A stretch of DNA of 64,000 nt, taken from Prochlorococcus sp. AG-347-O22. GTDB lineage: Bacteria > Cyanobacteriota > Cyanobacteriia > PCC-6307 > Cyanobiaceae. The position numbers and the translations under genes are program-made. Location: the NCBI GenBank assembly GCA_003278845.1, contig QCCX01000005.1, positions 1-64,000 on the forward strand, in the 5' to 3' direction. Numbering within the stretch: the first letter of the stretch is position 1; every line of letters begins with the position of its first letter. The notes beneath the pieces were generated by a model that did no database searches, had not been told where the DNA came from, and saw only the letters and a program-made list of their open reading frames with translations. This document shows, piece after piece, positions 49,844 to 58,584 of this stretch.

Positions 49844-50172
49844 AATATTAGATGTCTTATCCCATATTTAATAATTGTTTGAAAATGAGGCAATAACCAC
49901 CATGGTGTAATGAAACAAAACATCGTTTAATGTCAGCAAAATGAAATTTATTTGACTTATTTGAATTTAAAATACTGGTTTATTTGATAGAACTTATATC
50001 TCTGAGAATAATTTTTCTTCATTAAATCTACCTTCTTTACTCTTGTCTTGCCCTACGAATAATTTTTGTTTAGTAATAGTTAGGATTAATAACCTTTACA
50101 ATTTTGTTATGAATTCAACTGTTTGGTGAAATATAAAGTATTCTCAAAACGTTTAAGCTAATCAATTCCTAA
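49844..50172 (+). promoter_or_regulatory. Upstream region of pcbA (329 bases)
   Basis: No gene is seen in this stretch, which should hold the pcbA promoter and 5' leader. Visible elements are a 10-base palindrome CACCATGGTG at 49898-49907 and TATAAA at 50132-50137, the best -10 candidate near the gene (about 36 bases before the ATG), with no matching -35. The bases just before the ATG (AATTCCTAA) contain no Shine-Dalgarno sequence, although pcbA should be among the most highly expressed genes. Other AT-rich short matches are not distinct enough to name. Confidence 0.4.
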
Positions 50173-51231
50173 ATGCAAACCTATGGAAATCCAGATACTA
50201 CCTATGGATGGTGGGCTGGTAATTCAGGTGTAGCAAATCGCTCAGGAAAATTCATCGCTGCTCATGTAGCTCATGCGGGATTAATTGTTTTCTGGGCGGG
50301 TGCATTCACCCTTTTTGAACTTTCACGATTTGACCCAAGTGTCCCAATGGGTCATCAACCTCTAATCGTTCTTCCTCACTTAGCAACTCTTGGAATAGGG
50401 TTTGATGCTAATGGTGTTGCGATGGGAGATACTAAACCTGTTCTAGCGATAGCAATAGTTCACTTAGTTTCTTCTATGGTTTTAGCAGCCGGAGGACTTT
50501 TACACTCTTTACTTCTTCCTGGAAATCTAGAAGATTCTGATATAGCAAGAGCTAGAAAATTCAATATTGAATGGGATAATCCAGACAAATTGACATTTAT
50601 TCTTGGTCACCATCTAATTATTCTTGGTTTCGCAGTTATTGCTTTTGTCGAATGGGCAAGAGTGCATGGAATTTATGATCCAGCTATTGGTTCTGTAAGA
50701 CAGGTTGAGTATGAATTAAATTTGGCCAAAATTTGGAATCACCAAACAGACTTTTTGACTATTGATAGCCTTGAAGAAGTAATGGGAGGTCATGCTTTCC
50801 TTGCTTTCGTTGAGATCACTGGTGGTGCTTGGCATATTGCTACTAAGCAAGTTGGTGAATATACCAAATTCAAAGGTAAAGGACTTCTCTCAGCAGAAGC
50901 TGTTCTCTCATGGTCACTAGCTGGAATAGGCTGGATGGCTATTATTGCAGCTTTCTGGAGTGCAGCTAACACAACAGTTTATCCAACTGAATTCTTTGGT
51001 GAACCACTTGAATTGAAGTTTAGTATTTCTCCTTATTGGGTAGATACTGTTGATCTTCCTGATGGTGAGTACACTTCAAGGGCATGGTTAGCTAATGTTC
51101 ATTACTATTTTGGATTCTTCTTTATTCAAGGTCATCTATGGCATGCTTTAAGAGCACTAGGCTTTGATTTCAAGAGAGTTACAAATGCTATCAGTAATAT
51201 TGATAGTGCAACAGTTACTCTTAAAGATTAA
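50173..51231 (+). CDS. pcbA: Chlorophyll a2/b2-binding antenna protein PcbA
   Basis: Six-helix divinyl-chlorophyll antenna protein of the CP43/IsiA family in the thylakoid membrane; it replaces phycobilisomes as the light harvester of Prochlorococcus. It has 352 residues, far shorter than CP43 because the large lumenal loop is missing. The N-terminus [43 protein letters not shown] is characteristic. Chlorophyll-ligating His residues occur in [42 protein letters not shown] and [15 protein letters not shown]. No psbC or second pcb follows. A terminator lies 25 bases after the stop. Confidence 0.96.
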   Translation: MQTYGNPDTTYGWWAGNSGVANRSGKFIAAHVAHAGLIVFWAGAFTLFELSRFDPSVPMGHQPLIVLPHLATLGIGFDANGVAMGDTKPVLAIAIVHLVSSMVLAAGGLLHSLLLPGNLEDSDIARARKFNIEWDNPDKLTFILGHHLIILGFAVIAFVEWARVHGIYDPAIGSVRQVEYELNLAKIWNHQTDFLTIDSLEEVMGGHAFLAFVEITGGAWHIATKQVGEYTKFKGKGLLSAEAVLSWSLAGIGWMAIIAAFWSAANTTVYPTEFFGEPLELKFSISPYWVDTVDLPDGEYTSRAWLANVHYYFGFFFIQGHLWHALRALGFDFKRVTNAISNIDSATVTLKD

Positions 51232-51256
51232 TTTTCAAATTTTCTTACCAATATCA

Positions 51257-51287
51257 AAAGGCTCCTCCTATAGGGGCCTTTTTTATT
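51257..51287 (+). terminator. Rho-independent terminator after pcbA
   Basis: The sequence AAAAGGCTCC, a short loop (TCCTATA) and GGGGCCTTTT form a ten-pair stem with one G-U pair, followed by a T run. It is the only strong GC-rich stem followed by a T run that I noticed in the window, and it fits a highly expressed single-gene unit. The position counts from the first A of the stem; edges are approximate by a few bases. Confidence 0.85.
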
Positions 51288-51324
51288 TGAAAAATTTTGT
51301 TTATTAATTTAGATTTAGAATTAT

Positions 51325-52713
51325 ATGTTTTTGAAATCATTGAATATTTTTTCGATACAGAATAAAGATATTTTTTCAAATTCTCTATTGATAAGTTTTT
51401 TTGGATTGTTAATTATATTTTTTTTGTTGATTTTTGGAAGGAAATTTAAACTAGCTGTTCAACTCGAGAGATTTGGATTGCCGATAGCCGTCATATCAGG
51501 AATTTTAGGTATATCTATAGGCCCATTTGGTGCGATACACTTTTTACCAAAAGAAACAATAAATGTTTGGAGTAATTTTCCTACTCCTCTTTTATCATTA
51601 GTCTTCGCAACTTTAATGATGGGAAGACCTATACCGAATATAAATGGTTTAGTTAAACCGATTTTTAATCAATTTCTATTAGCTCTTTCACTAGGTTTCG
51701 GACAATTTTTTGTCGGCGGCCTTGTTGTTAAATATTTTCTGCCTCCATCTATGGACGCAAATCCTCTAATGGGTTGTTTAATAGAGGTAGGTTTTGAGGG
51801 CGGTCATGGAGCCGCATCAATAATCGGTGAAAGTTTTAATAAACTAGGTTTCCCAAATGGTTTAGATCTTGGTTTGGCTATGGCAACAATGGGTCTTTTA
51901 TCCTCTTCAATATTGGGTAGCATATTTATCTTTATTGGTAGAACTTTAGGCCTTTCAGATACTGAGGAAATTCTTGAACAAAAAGATACTTTAAATGGAA
52001 AAAATAAGATTAGAATTTTTGCAGATTTTAGAATTTTTATAATAAATCTTGGATTCTCTGGTTTGGCAATTTCTTTTGGTGTTTTGCTTCTTAATTTTTT
52101 AAGGTATATTTCAAGTTCTTTTGGTGATTTTTCGAAGGAAATTATTTTTTCACTTCCAGTATTTCCTTTTATCCTTATAGGTTCGCTCCTTATTAGATAT
52201 ATTTTAGAAAAAACCAAAAATACAGAATTTATTTCAAATATTCTTCAAAGGGAGATTGGTATTTTATCAACAGACTTATTGATTTTTACAGCTATGGCGA
52301 GTTTAGATATTGCAGTTGTGTTTGATAATTGGATACTTATTTTAGTATTTACTATTTTCGGTTTATTTTGGAATTTAATCTGCATTGCTTATTTCGCATA
52401 CTTTATTTTCGATGATTATTGGTTTGAAAAAAGTTTGATAGAGTTTGGTAATTCTACTGGTGTAGTAGCTTCTGGGTTACTTCTTTTAAGGCTTGCAGAT
52501 CCTAAAAATATTTCTAAGACTTTACCAATTTTTACGTCAAAACAGCTATTTGCTCAATTAATTCTTTCTGGGGGATTATTCACAGTTCTTGCACCATTAA
52601 TGATTTCTAAAATTGGGTTAGATTATTGGACAGAAATTTGTGCCTTAATTACATTCGCAATTCTTTCTATCGCATTGATTTTTAACAAAGTAGAGATGAA
52701 AAAGTTTCAATAA
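51325..52713 (+). CDS. gltS: Sodium/glutamate symporter-like protein (GltS family)
   Basis: A 462-residue integral membrane protein with about 12 hydrophobic segments, of the GltS (sodium/glutamate) family. Typical elements are two pseudo-repeats: LIEVGFEGGHGAASIIGESFNKLGF in the first half (the Gly-rich pore-loop motif) and LIEFGNSTGVVASGLLLLRLADP in the second. Real substrate specificity in Prochlorococcus is not known; glutamate uptake is an inference from family. It starts 93 bases after the pcbA stop, beyond the terminator. Confidence 0.85.
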   Translation: MFLKSLNIFSIQNKDIFSNSLLISFFGLLIIFFLLIFGRKFKLAVQLERFGLPIAVISGILGISIGPFGAIHFLPKETINVWSNFPTPLLSLVFATLMMGRPIPNINGLVKPIFNQFLLALSLGFGQFFVGGLVVKYFLPPSMDANPLMGCLIEVGFEGGHGAASIIGESFNKLGFPNGLDLGLAMATMGLLSSSILGSIFIFIGRTLGLSDTEEILEQKDTLNGKNKIRIFADFRIFIINLGFSGLAISFGVLLLNFLRYISSSFGDFSKEIIFSLPVFPFILIGSLLIRYILEKTKNTEFISNILQREIGILSTDLLIFTAMASLDIAVVFDNWILILVFTIFGLFWNLICIAYFAYFIFDDYWFEKSLIEFGNSTGVVASGLLLLRLADPKNISKTLPIFTSKQLFAQLILSGGLFTVLAPLMISKIGLDYWTEICALITFAILSIALIFNKVEMKKFQ

Positions 52714-52752
52714 GAACTCTAGAATGGTAAAAAGCCTAAATTTTTTATTTTA

Positions 52753-53010
52753 ATGTCATTTTCATCCTACGATATTCCACCCCAAGAAAATAAAGGTAAG
52801 TGGTTTAGGAGTCATTTACTTGGAAGGGAAATAGAACTTGGTGAATTGTATAGTCTTGGATCAAATGATTTAGATTTGCTTATGGCGGAGACCGCAGAAA
52901 TCAGAAGCGATCTTGATTTTAAGGAAAAAAATATAGGCAAATTTAGGACCGCAGGATATTTTTTGGAGTTAGCAAGAATAATTGAGAAAAGGAAGTTGTT
53001 AGAAAGTTAA
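52753..53010 (+). CDS. Conserved small protein, function unknown
   Basis: An 85-residue, soluble, charged protein I do not recognise. It begins MSFSSYDIPPQENKGKWFRSHLLG and is probably helical through the middle (ELYSLGSNDLDLLMAETAEIRSDLDF) and the C-terminus (AGYFLELARIIEKRKLLE). Its coding density and the intergenic gap of 39 bases after the GltS gene support a real gene. It shares the TTAA end with the convergent GST gene (53007-53010). Confidence 0.65.
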   Translation: MSFSSYDIPPQENKGKWFRSHLLGREIELGELYSLGSNDLDLLMAETAEIRSDLDFKEKNIGKFRTAGYFLELARIIEKRKLLES

Positions 53011-53666
53011 TTAGATGGAAAATAATTCTTTCTAGAATTTGGTTCCCATAATTCGTATTTATACATTAACGACTTAAATTCTCTATTTTTCTCAAACGAA
53101 TCTAACCAGTTTTTTATTGATGATTCAAAATAATTTGTTCTTTTTTGACTCTCACAAGCGATTCTAAATTGTCTTACAAAAGGCCAAATAGACCAATCAG
53201 CGATTGTTGGGCTATCTCCAAAAAAGTATTTTTTTTCGGCAAGAAGTTCGTTCCATCTCTTTATGAATTTAATCGCATTTGTGAAATGATATTCTTGATC
53301 ACTATCTTTATATCTTGTGGCATATTTAAATCGATCTAAATGATATTTGAATACGTTATCGTTTTCATTAATTATTTCAAAAATAGCTTTCTTTTTGTTC
53401 TCAGGTAAATAAATTAATTTGATGTTTTCCTTTTTTGACTCTGAGAGTGCCCATAGGATGATTTCAAGACTTTCTTCAATAACTTCACTATTTTTTTTTA
53501 TAAGAATTGGCACCGTTTTCGTCTTTGAATTATTTAAAAAATCTAGAGGTTTATTTTTTAATTCAATTTCTCTTATCTCTACTTTTATTTCGCAAATTAA
53601 TAGGGCCCATCTTGCACGAATTGCATATGGACATCTTCGAAATGAATATAAAATATCGTTTTTCAT
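53007..53666 (-). CDS. Glutathione S-transferase-like protein
   Basis: A 219-residue GST-superfamily protein. The N-terminal thioredoxin-like domain has the glutaredoxin-type CPYA motif in SFRRCPYAIRARWALL and a cis-Pro in TVPILI followed by the GSH-contacting EESLEII. The C-terminal helical domain (from about residue 90) has FGDSPTIADWSIWPFVRQFR, which is the conserved N-capping motif. It could be a GST, a dehydroascorbate reductase-like or a stringent-starvation type protein; the specific role is not known. It is convergent with the 85-residue gene. Confidence 0.85.
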   Translation of the reverse strand: MKNDILYSFRRCPYAIRARWALLICEIKVEIREIELKNKPLDFLNNSKTKTVPILIKKNSEVIEESLEIILWALSESKKENIKLIYLPENKKKAIFEIINENDNVFKYHLDRFKYATRYKDSDQEYHFTNAIKFIKRWNELLAEKKYFFGDSPTIADWSIWPFVRQFRIACESQKRTNYFESSIKNWLDSFEKNREFKSLMYKYELWEPNSRKNYFPSN

Positions 53667-53740
53667 ATTGTAAAAACTTTTAATTTCCCTAATTCTTTTA
53701 GTATTATCTAAGTAGGAATATTATTAATTTTACAACGCAA

Positions 53741-54283
53741 ATGTCGGGATATGTTTACCTTATTAGAGTAGGAGACCTTTATAGGATTGGGAAAACGGAT
53801 AATCTTGAAAAGAAAATTAAAAAATTAAAGCCAGATGAATTATTAACATCAATTATGACTAAGGAGCCAGAAACTCTTGAAGCAAGATTACTAAGAAAAT
53901 ATAAGTCGCAAAGAATTCCTGAAACTGGTTATTTAAAGCTTTCTAAAAGACAAATTAGAGAATGTAAAAAGCAATTTGAATTAAAGGGTAGCTTACCTCA
54001 CACTTTAGATGCTGAAGTTTCTATAACTCTATTCGCATCTTTTTTATTGTTTTCATTAGGTTCTTTTATTTTAAATTATTTAAATTTTGGATTTGTAAGA
54101 TCTATATCTTATTCTTTCGGAATGGCATCTCTACCAATGGTTATATTATTTATTACAGGTAGTTTTGGCGGATACTTTTCTGAAGATTTATCTCTTTTTT
54201 CATTGTTAACTAATCGAATAAAAGGTTTATTTATTGCTATTGCAATGCTTTCAATGGCTTACTTAATTTTTAATTTAGGTTAA
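53741..54283 (+). CDS. GIY-YIG-like domain fused to membrane helices
   Basis: A 180-residue protein in two parts. The first 75 residues resemble GIY-YIG/T5orf172 (MUG113) nuclease-like domains: GYVYLIRVGDLYRIGKTDNLEKKIKKL, with the two short strands and the Arg, then TKEPETLEARLLRKYKSQRIPETGYLKLS. The C-terminal part (about 90-180) has three hydrophobic helices, predicted as membrane segments. The fusion is unusual for a nuclease. A catalytic Glu and other residues would have to be checked, and it may be inactive. The last four bases (TTAA) are shared with the convergent SDR gene. Confidence 0.75.
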   Translation: MSGYVYLIRVGDLYRIGKTDNLEKKIKKLKPDELLTSIMTKEPETLEARLLRKYKSQRIPETGYLKLSKRQIRECKKQFELKGSLPHTLDAEVSITLFASFLLFSLGSFILNYLNFGFVRSISYSFGMASLPMVILFITGSFGGYFSEDLSLFSLLTNRIKGLFIAIAMLSMAYLIFNLG

Positions 54284-54987
54284 ATTTCATAGTTACAATT
54301 TAAGGCGATTTCAAATGGAACTGATTGGGTAGGTAACTTAAGAATAGTTGAGCATATTTCAGCAATATCTTCAGGTTGTGTCATGCTCGATTTATCTAGA
54401 GAAGAGATATTTTGGGCCATTTCTGTATTAACCCAACTTGGACAAATTGCTGAAACCCTTATATTTTTATCCCAACCTTTATTTTTCATTGTTTGGCATA
54501 ATCCCATTAAAGCAAACTTTGAAGAAGAGTAAGCGGCTAAATCCCCTTTAGATCTTTTCCCACTCATTGAAACTAAAACAATAATTCTTCCTCTGCCTGA
54601 GGCGCATAAATGATCCCAAGAAAGCCGGCATAAATTCCAAATTGCCAAAAAGTTAATATTTAGTGTATTTAAAATATCTTCTTCGTCACCATCTTTGTAT
54701 AAGAAAGGAACTTTCGATAATACTCCAGAACAATTTATTACTGAATCAAATCCTCCAAATTTATTTACGGTATTCTTTATCCAATTTTCGGCTGTAATTT
54801 TTTTTAAAGCATCATAGTGGTTGATTATAATTTTCCCTTCTGGCCATTTTTTTGGATCAATAGTGCTTCCTTTTAATGATTCTAAATCTCTTATGCCAAC
54901 ACTAATTCTATTGCCTTCTTTTAATTCTTTATGTGCAATACTTAGTCCAATACCTCTACTTGCTCCACTAATTAATATGGTTCTCAT
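54280..54987 (-). CDS. Short-chain dehydrogenase/reductase
   Basis: A 235-residue classical SDR. The cofactor motif ISGASRGIGLSIA is near the N-terminus, the NAG-equivalent is VINCSGVL, and the catalytic Ser and Y-x3-K appear in VSMSGKRSKGDLAAYSSSKFALMG, followed by AICPSWVNTEMA. The substrate is unknown. It lies 7 bases downstream of the lycopene cyclase gene on the same strand, so a role in pigment metabolism is possible but unproven. Confidence 0.88.
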   Translation of the reverse strand: MRTILISGASRGIGLSIAHKELKEGNRISVGIRDLESLKGSTIDPKKWPEGKIIINHYDALKKITAENWIKNTVNKFGGFDSVINCSGVLSKVPFLYKDGDEEDILNTLNINFLAIWNLCRLSWDHLCASGRGRIIVLVSMSGKRSKGDLAAYSSSKFALMGLCQTMKNKGWDKNIRVSAICPSWVNTEMAQNISSLDKSSMTQPEDIAEICSTILKLPTQSVPFEIALNCNYEI

Positions 54988-54994
54988 TCTTTAA

Positions 54995-56278
54995 CTATAT
55001 GTTTGGAAATATTATCCTAAGTAACATTTTAAATTCTCTTCCATGCATAATCATAAGACCTTTCTTTACACTCCATGGAGCCTTTATAAACATTACGCAC
55101 ATAGCATATACAATCTCTTTTAAAGAAAGAGTATCAGTTAGAAACCCATACCATTGATTTTTAGGTAGTTGGAAAAAACTGCCAAAAAATTCTCTCAATA
55201 GTTTCTCATCAAACCTCATGAGTTTTTCTAATCCAAATTGGTAAAGTGATTTCTTCCTAATTAATTCTTTTGACCATAAAGTTTCCCAACCTTTTCTAGC
55301 AATATAATAGGTACTTAAATTTTTGTTTTTAATTGCTTCTGAGACTGCCTTCGCGACAAGTGGAGCTCTTCTTAAAACATTACCAATTAAATATCCAGAT
55401 GCAGGATGTACCATTGAAGCAGCACCACCATATCCAAGTATTTGTTGTTTGAAATCTGGGATTGGCATATTCATGGGAAGAAATAAGCCAAGCTCTTCGT
55501 GCTGCATGCTTGTGATTGATATATTTCGATAAGAAAGCCTCTTCTCTAGTCTCTCTTTTAAATTTTCCATTGTTAGAGGATTTACCAAACCAAGAGATGT
55601 CTCTTCAAGAAAATATTTCCCACCTCCCATATCCATGGCATAAAGAAAAGTTGGAGGCTCTTTTTTTTGCTCATCGTTAAGATGATCATTTCTATAGTCC
55701 ATTAATACAAACTGCCCTTTCTTAAGTGGAGGTTTACTAAAATTACCTACTATCCCATAACAAGTTTGGACTGCCAAAGGACCACAGGATTTTAATTTAA
55801 GAAAAACAGGATCATACCCTGTTGCATCTACTACTAATCTTGCAGAGTAAGTTTTGCCATCTTTTGTAGTTACTGTACTTTTGTATTTTTCAAAATGTAT
55901 TTTGTTTGCAAAGCCTTGATGCCATTTAATAAAAGACTTATTGCATTCTTTAAACCAATAATTGTGGAGTTTCTTCTTATCAAATAGTCCATAATCTAGG
56001 GAATGTTCCGTGGCTTTATTCTCGTCGTCCTGCTCTTCTAAAGCGCCATGCCCAAAAAAACTTACAGTATTTTTCCATCTATATTCAAGTAAATCCTGAA
56101 GCCCGAGTTGATCAACTTCTTCCCCCCAAATACCATATGTGTTTGGCCAAGGTTCATCTGGTCCATTTGGCGAAAGCACTTCAACATCTAATTTTTCCTT
56201 CCCTAAAGCTGAGGCAATAGCCATGCCCGCAGGCCCTGCACCCAAAACAAGAACATCTGGCATATTTTCTTTTGACAT
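54995..56278 (-). CDS. crtL: Lycopene cyclase (probably epsilon type)
   Basis: Flavoprotein that cyclises lycopene ends for alpha/beta-carotene synthesis. The 427 residues have the N-terminal dinucleotide motif VLVLGAGPAGMAIASAL and the cyclase blocks PNTYGIWGEEVDQLGL, YGIVGNFSKPPLKKGQFVLMDYR, FLEETSLG and YGGAASMVHPASGYLIGNVLRRAP. Prochlorococcus makes both beta and epsilon rings and carries two related cyclases. I lean to the epsilon/bifunctional one from memory of its gene neighbourhood (pcb and a GltS-like gene nearby), with moderate certainty. An SDR gene follows after 7 bases; upstream is a 224-base divergent region. Confidence 0.85.
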   Translation of the reverse strand: MSKENMPDVLVLGAGPAGMAIASALGKEKLDVEVLSPNGPDEPWPNTYGIWGEEVDQLGLQDLLEYRWKNTVSFFGHGALEEQDDENKATEHSLDYGLFDKKKLHNYWFKECNKSFIKWHQGFANKIHFEKYKSTVTTKDGKTYSARLVVDATGYDPVFLKLKSCGPLAVQTCYGIVGNFSKPPLKKGQFVLMDYRNDHLNDEQKKEPPTFLYAMDMGGGKYFLEETSLGLVNPLTMENLKERLEKRLSYRNISITSMQHEELGLFLPMNMPIPDFKQQILGYGGAASMVHPASGYLIGNVLRRAPLVAKAVSEAIKNKNLSTYYIARKGWETLWSKELIRKKSLYQFGLEKLMRFDEKLLREFFGSFFQLPKNQWYGFLTDTLSLKEIVYAMCVMFIKAPWSVKKGLMIMHGREFKMLLRIIFPNI

Positions 56279-56502
56279 TAAATATAAATCTTATGATTAA
56301 AGAGATTTATGGAACAAATTATTACTTCTGAACCCAGAATTATATTTTTCATCCAATACTTATAATGAGAGTAGATTTATAATAATCAAATTACTCAAAT
56401 ACTAGCGACTAAGTTTTCAGTGTTTTAACAATAATTTATAAGATTACAAAATAAAAAAAACTTTATTTATTTTTTTATCATAAAAAAAATATAGGAATTT
56501 AA
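56279..56502. promoter_or_regulatory. Divergent control region between crtL and the LPOR-like gene
   Basis: This 224-base AT-rich region separates two outward-facing genes, so it must hold both promoters. On the plus strand AATATAGGAATTT lies just before the LPOR-like ATG (56503), with AGGA giving a fair Shine-Dalgarno. The minus-strand promoter for crtL is not clear. I see no operator with convincing symmetry. Confidence 0.4.
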
Positions 56503-57504
56503 ATGATTAAAAATAAAAATATTTTAATTACTGGAGGTAATTCAGGAATAGGGTTTTTTGCCATTATTAATTTACTGAAGACGAAAAATATTTTATATGT
56601 TGTAATAAAAAACGAATTTAGAAAGAATGAATTTCTCAGAAAAATCGAGAAACATTTTGATAAAAATTACCTTAGTAAATTTTTATTTATTATTGAAAAT
56701 TGTGATCTTTCTGATCTAGAGAATATTAAAAAAATTATAGATTACTTTATTATTAAAAAGATTTTTTTAGATGTTCTTGTTTTAAATGCAGGATTGCAAT
56801 ATACAGGCTCTTTTTACCCTAAAGTATCAAAACAAGGCATAGAACTAACTTTTGCAGTAAATCATCTTGCACATTTTTATTTGGTAAATCTCCTAAAAGA
56901 TTTTATTAGAGATAAAGAAGAATCTAGAATCATTATTACATCATCAGATGTACACGACCCTAAAAGTTCAGGTGGCAATATAGGAAAGAAAGCGGGACTT
57001 AATAACCTAGTTAATTTGAGAAAAAAAGTAACTGGGCAATTTATAAATTTTAATGCTGATGAAGCTTATAAAAATAGTAAGTTATGTAATATTTTGTTTG
57101 CTAAAGAACTTGAAAAAAAATTAAAAACTTCCTCGAGTAAAATTTCTGTAATTACTTGGGCTCCTGGTCTAGTAATACCAAATGATGATCTTGGTTTTTT
57201 TAGATACAGTAAGCGTTTTAATCTCTTTGGATATTTAATTTTTTCTAAAACTGCAAAAAATATTTTAGGAATTTCTGAAAGTATAGAAAATGCTGGTAGG
57301 ATACTTTCTGAAATTGTTTCTGATTCAAATTTAAATAATATTGGTTACGTTCATTTAAGCAATAAACTTATATCTTTTAAAAAACATAAATTAGTTGAAA
57401 GTAATGTTAGTGAAGAGGCAAATAATTCTGAGTTGGCTTCAAAACTCTGGATTTTAAGTGAAGAGTTTTGTAGATCATTTGGCTTTGTTACTTTCAATAT
57501 TTAA
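56503..57504 (+). CDS. LPOR/retinol-dehydrogenase-like short-chain dehydrogenase
   Basis: A 333-residue SDR. The cofactor loop is TGGNSGIG (residues 10-17), the NAG motif is VLNAGLQYTGSF (near 95), SSDVHDP follows the catalytic Ser, and Tyr189/Lys193 lie in EAYKNSKLCNILFAKEL. The ending SEEANNSELASKLWILSEEFC strongly recalls light-dependent protochlorophyllide oxidoreductase (LPOR) and retinol dehydrogenases. It differs from true LPOR in the N-terminal loop and lacks the LPOR-type MPLL loop, so it is a paralogue of unknown substrate. Its 3' end overlaps the convergent MscS gene by 30 bases. Confidence 0.82.
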   Translation: MIKNKNILITGGNSGIGFFAIINLLKTKNILYVVIKNEFRKNEFLRKIEKHFDKNYLSKFLFIIENCDLSDLENIKKIIDYFIIKKIFLDVLVLNAGLQYTGSFYPKVSKQGIELTFAVNHLAHFYLVNLLKDFIRDKEESRIIITSSDVHDPKSSGGNIGKKAGLNNLVNLRKKVTGQFINFNADEAYKNSKLCNILFAKELEKKLKTSSSKISVITWAPGLVIPNDDLGFFRYSKRFNLFGYLIFSKTAKNILGISESIENAGRILSEIVSDSNLNNIGYVHLSNKLISFKKHKLVESNVSEEANNSELASKLWILSEEFCRSFGFVTFNI

Positions 57505-58512
57505 GGTTTGTGTTGGGAATGCAAACTCTATATTATTAACCGCAAATTCCTCAATAATTCTTAAATTTATTGATTGTTGAGCTTCCATTGCGGCGAGATA
57601 ATTATTCGTTGGGATGTAATAAACAAGTTCGAAATTAAGACTGAAGTCGCCGAAATCTGTGAAATGACATCTATCAAAAGAAGCATCTTTTGTCTCTTCA
57701 ACTATTTTTTCAATTATTATTGGAATCAATTTCATAAGTTTTGGAGAGGTTTCATAAACAACTCCTAATTTATGCACTAACCTCCTTTTTTCCATTTGTG
57801 CGTAATTTGAAATTATTCCATTTGTTAGGGCGCTGTTGCTCATTACTATTACTTCTCCATTAATACTTCTTATCCTTGAGGATCGTACTCCCACTCTCTC
57901 AACCATTCCGAGGACTCCATCAGATTTTATAAACTCACCTTTTTGAAAAGGTTTATCAAGCAAAATTGTTATATATTCAAAAAACTCCTGAACTGGATCT
58001 TTCAAAGCTAATCCTGCCCCAATACCCCCGGCACTTAGTAAAGCCCATATAGCAGTCATTTGAACACCTATATTTTGTAAGAAAAATATTGAACCAATAG
58101 TCCATGTTAATGCTTTTATCAATGGAGTTAGTGAAGATACCATTGAACTAATTGAGGAATCATTAATTTTCGAGGTCGATTCTGTTAAAGATCTTATTAA
58201 AACTTTGTTAAGAGCTTTTATGATGATTATTAATATAAATAATTTCAGAATATTCAATAAGACAGAGATGAAAGTTATTTCATCAGGAAAAAAATAGTCA
58301 ATTGAAAAATAAAATGAAAGGAGGAAACCTATAGGTTTTATAATTCCAGAGATTATCTCAAAAATAAAATCATCGAAATTTGTTTTTGTTCTTTTGGAAA
58401 TCTTTTTAAAAAATATTTTTGAAAGTTTAGAAATTATTATCGACAATAAAGTTCCAATAAAAAAAATAGATATTGCCAGAAGGAAGTTTTCAGTAACTAA
58501 TTTCATATTCAA
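57475..58512 (-). CDS. MscS-family mechanosensitive ion channel
   Basis: A 345-residue channel protein of the small-conductance (MscS) family. About four hydrophobic segments precede the pore helix and the conserved glycine-rich hinge (WALLSAGGIGAGLALKDPVQEFFEYI). The beta domain follows (FQKGEFIKSDGVLGMVERVGVRSSRIRSINGEVIVMSNSAL), then the mixed C-terminal domain ending in IEFAFPTQTL, a typical MscS terminus. It releases solutes on osmotic downshock. It overlaps the LPOR-like gene's 3' end by 30 bases. Confidence 0.92.
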   Translation of the reverse strand: MNMKLVTENFLLAISIFFIGTLLSIIISKLSKIFFKKISKRTKTNFDDFIFEIISGIIKPIGFLLSFYFSIDYFFPDEITFISVLLNILKLFILIIIIKALNKVLIRSLTESTSKINDSSISSMVSSLTPLIKALTWTIGSIFFLQNIGVQMTAIWALLSAGGIGAGLALKDPVQEFFEYITILLDKPFQKGEFIKSDGVLGMVERVGVRSSRIRSINGEVIVMSNSALTNGIISNYAQMEKRRLVHKLGVVYETSPKLMKLIPIIIEKIVEETKDASFDRCHFTDFGDFSLNFELVYYIPTNNYLAAMEAQQSINLRIIEEFAVNNIEFAFPTQTLNIESNKAK

Positions 58513-58584
58513 ATAAACCCTAAAAATTTATCTCTAATAAAATTTTAAATTATCTCTCAACAACAAACCAGTATTTATTTTTCT

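Noticed and set aside
50173..51231. CP43 (psbC) or IsiA for the pcbA gene
   Set aside because: The length of 352 residues and the lack of the large lumenal loop exclude psbC, and the N-terminus is that of Prochlorococcus Pcb proteins. IsiA is close, but a single copy in this type of genome is better called Pcb.
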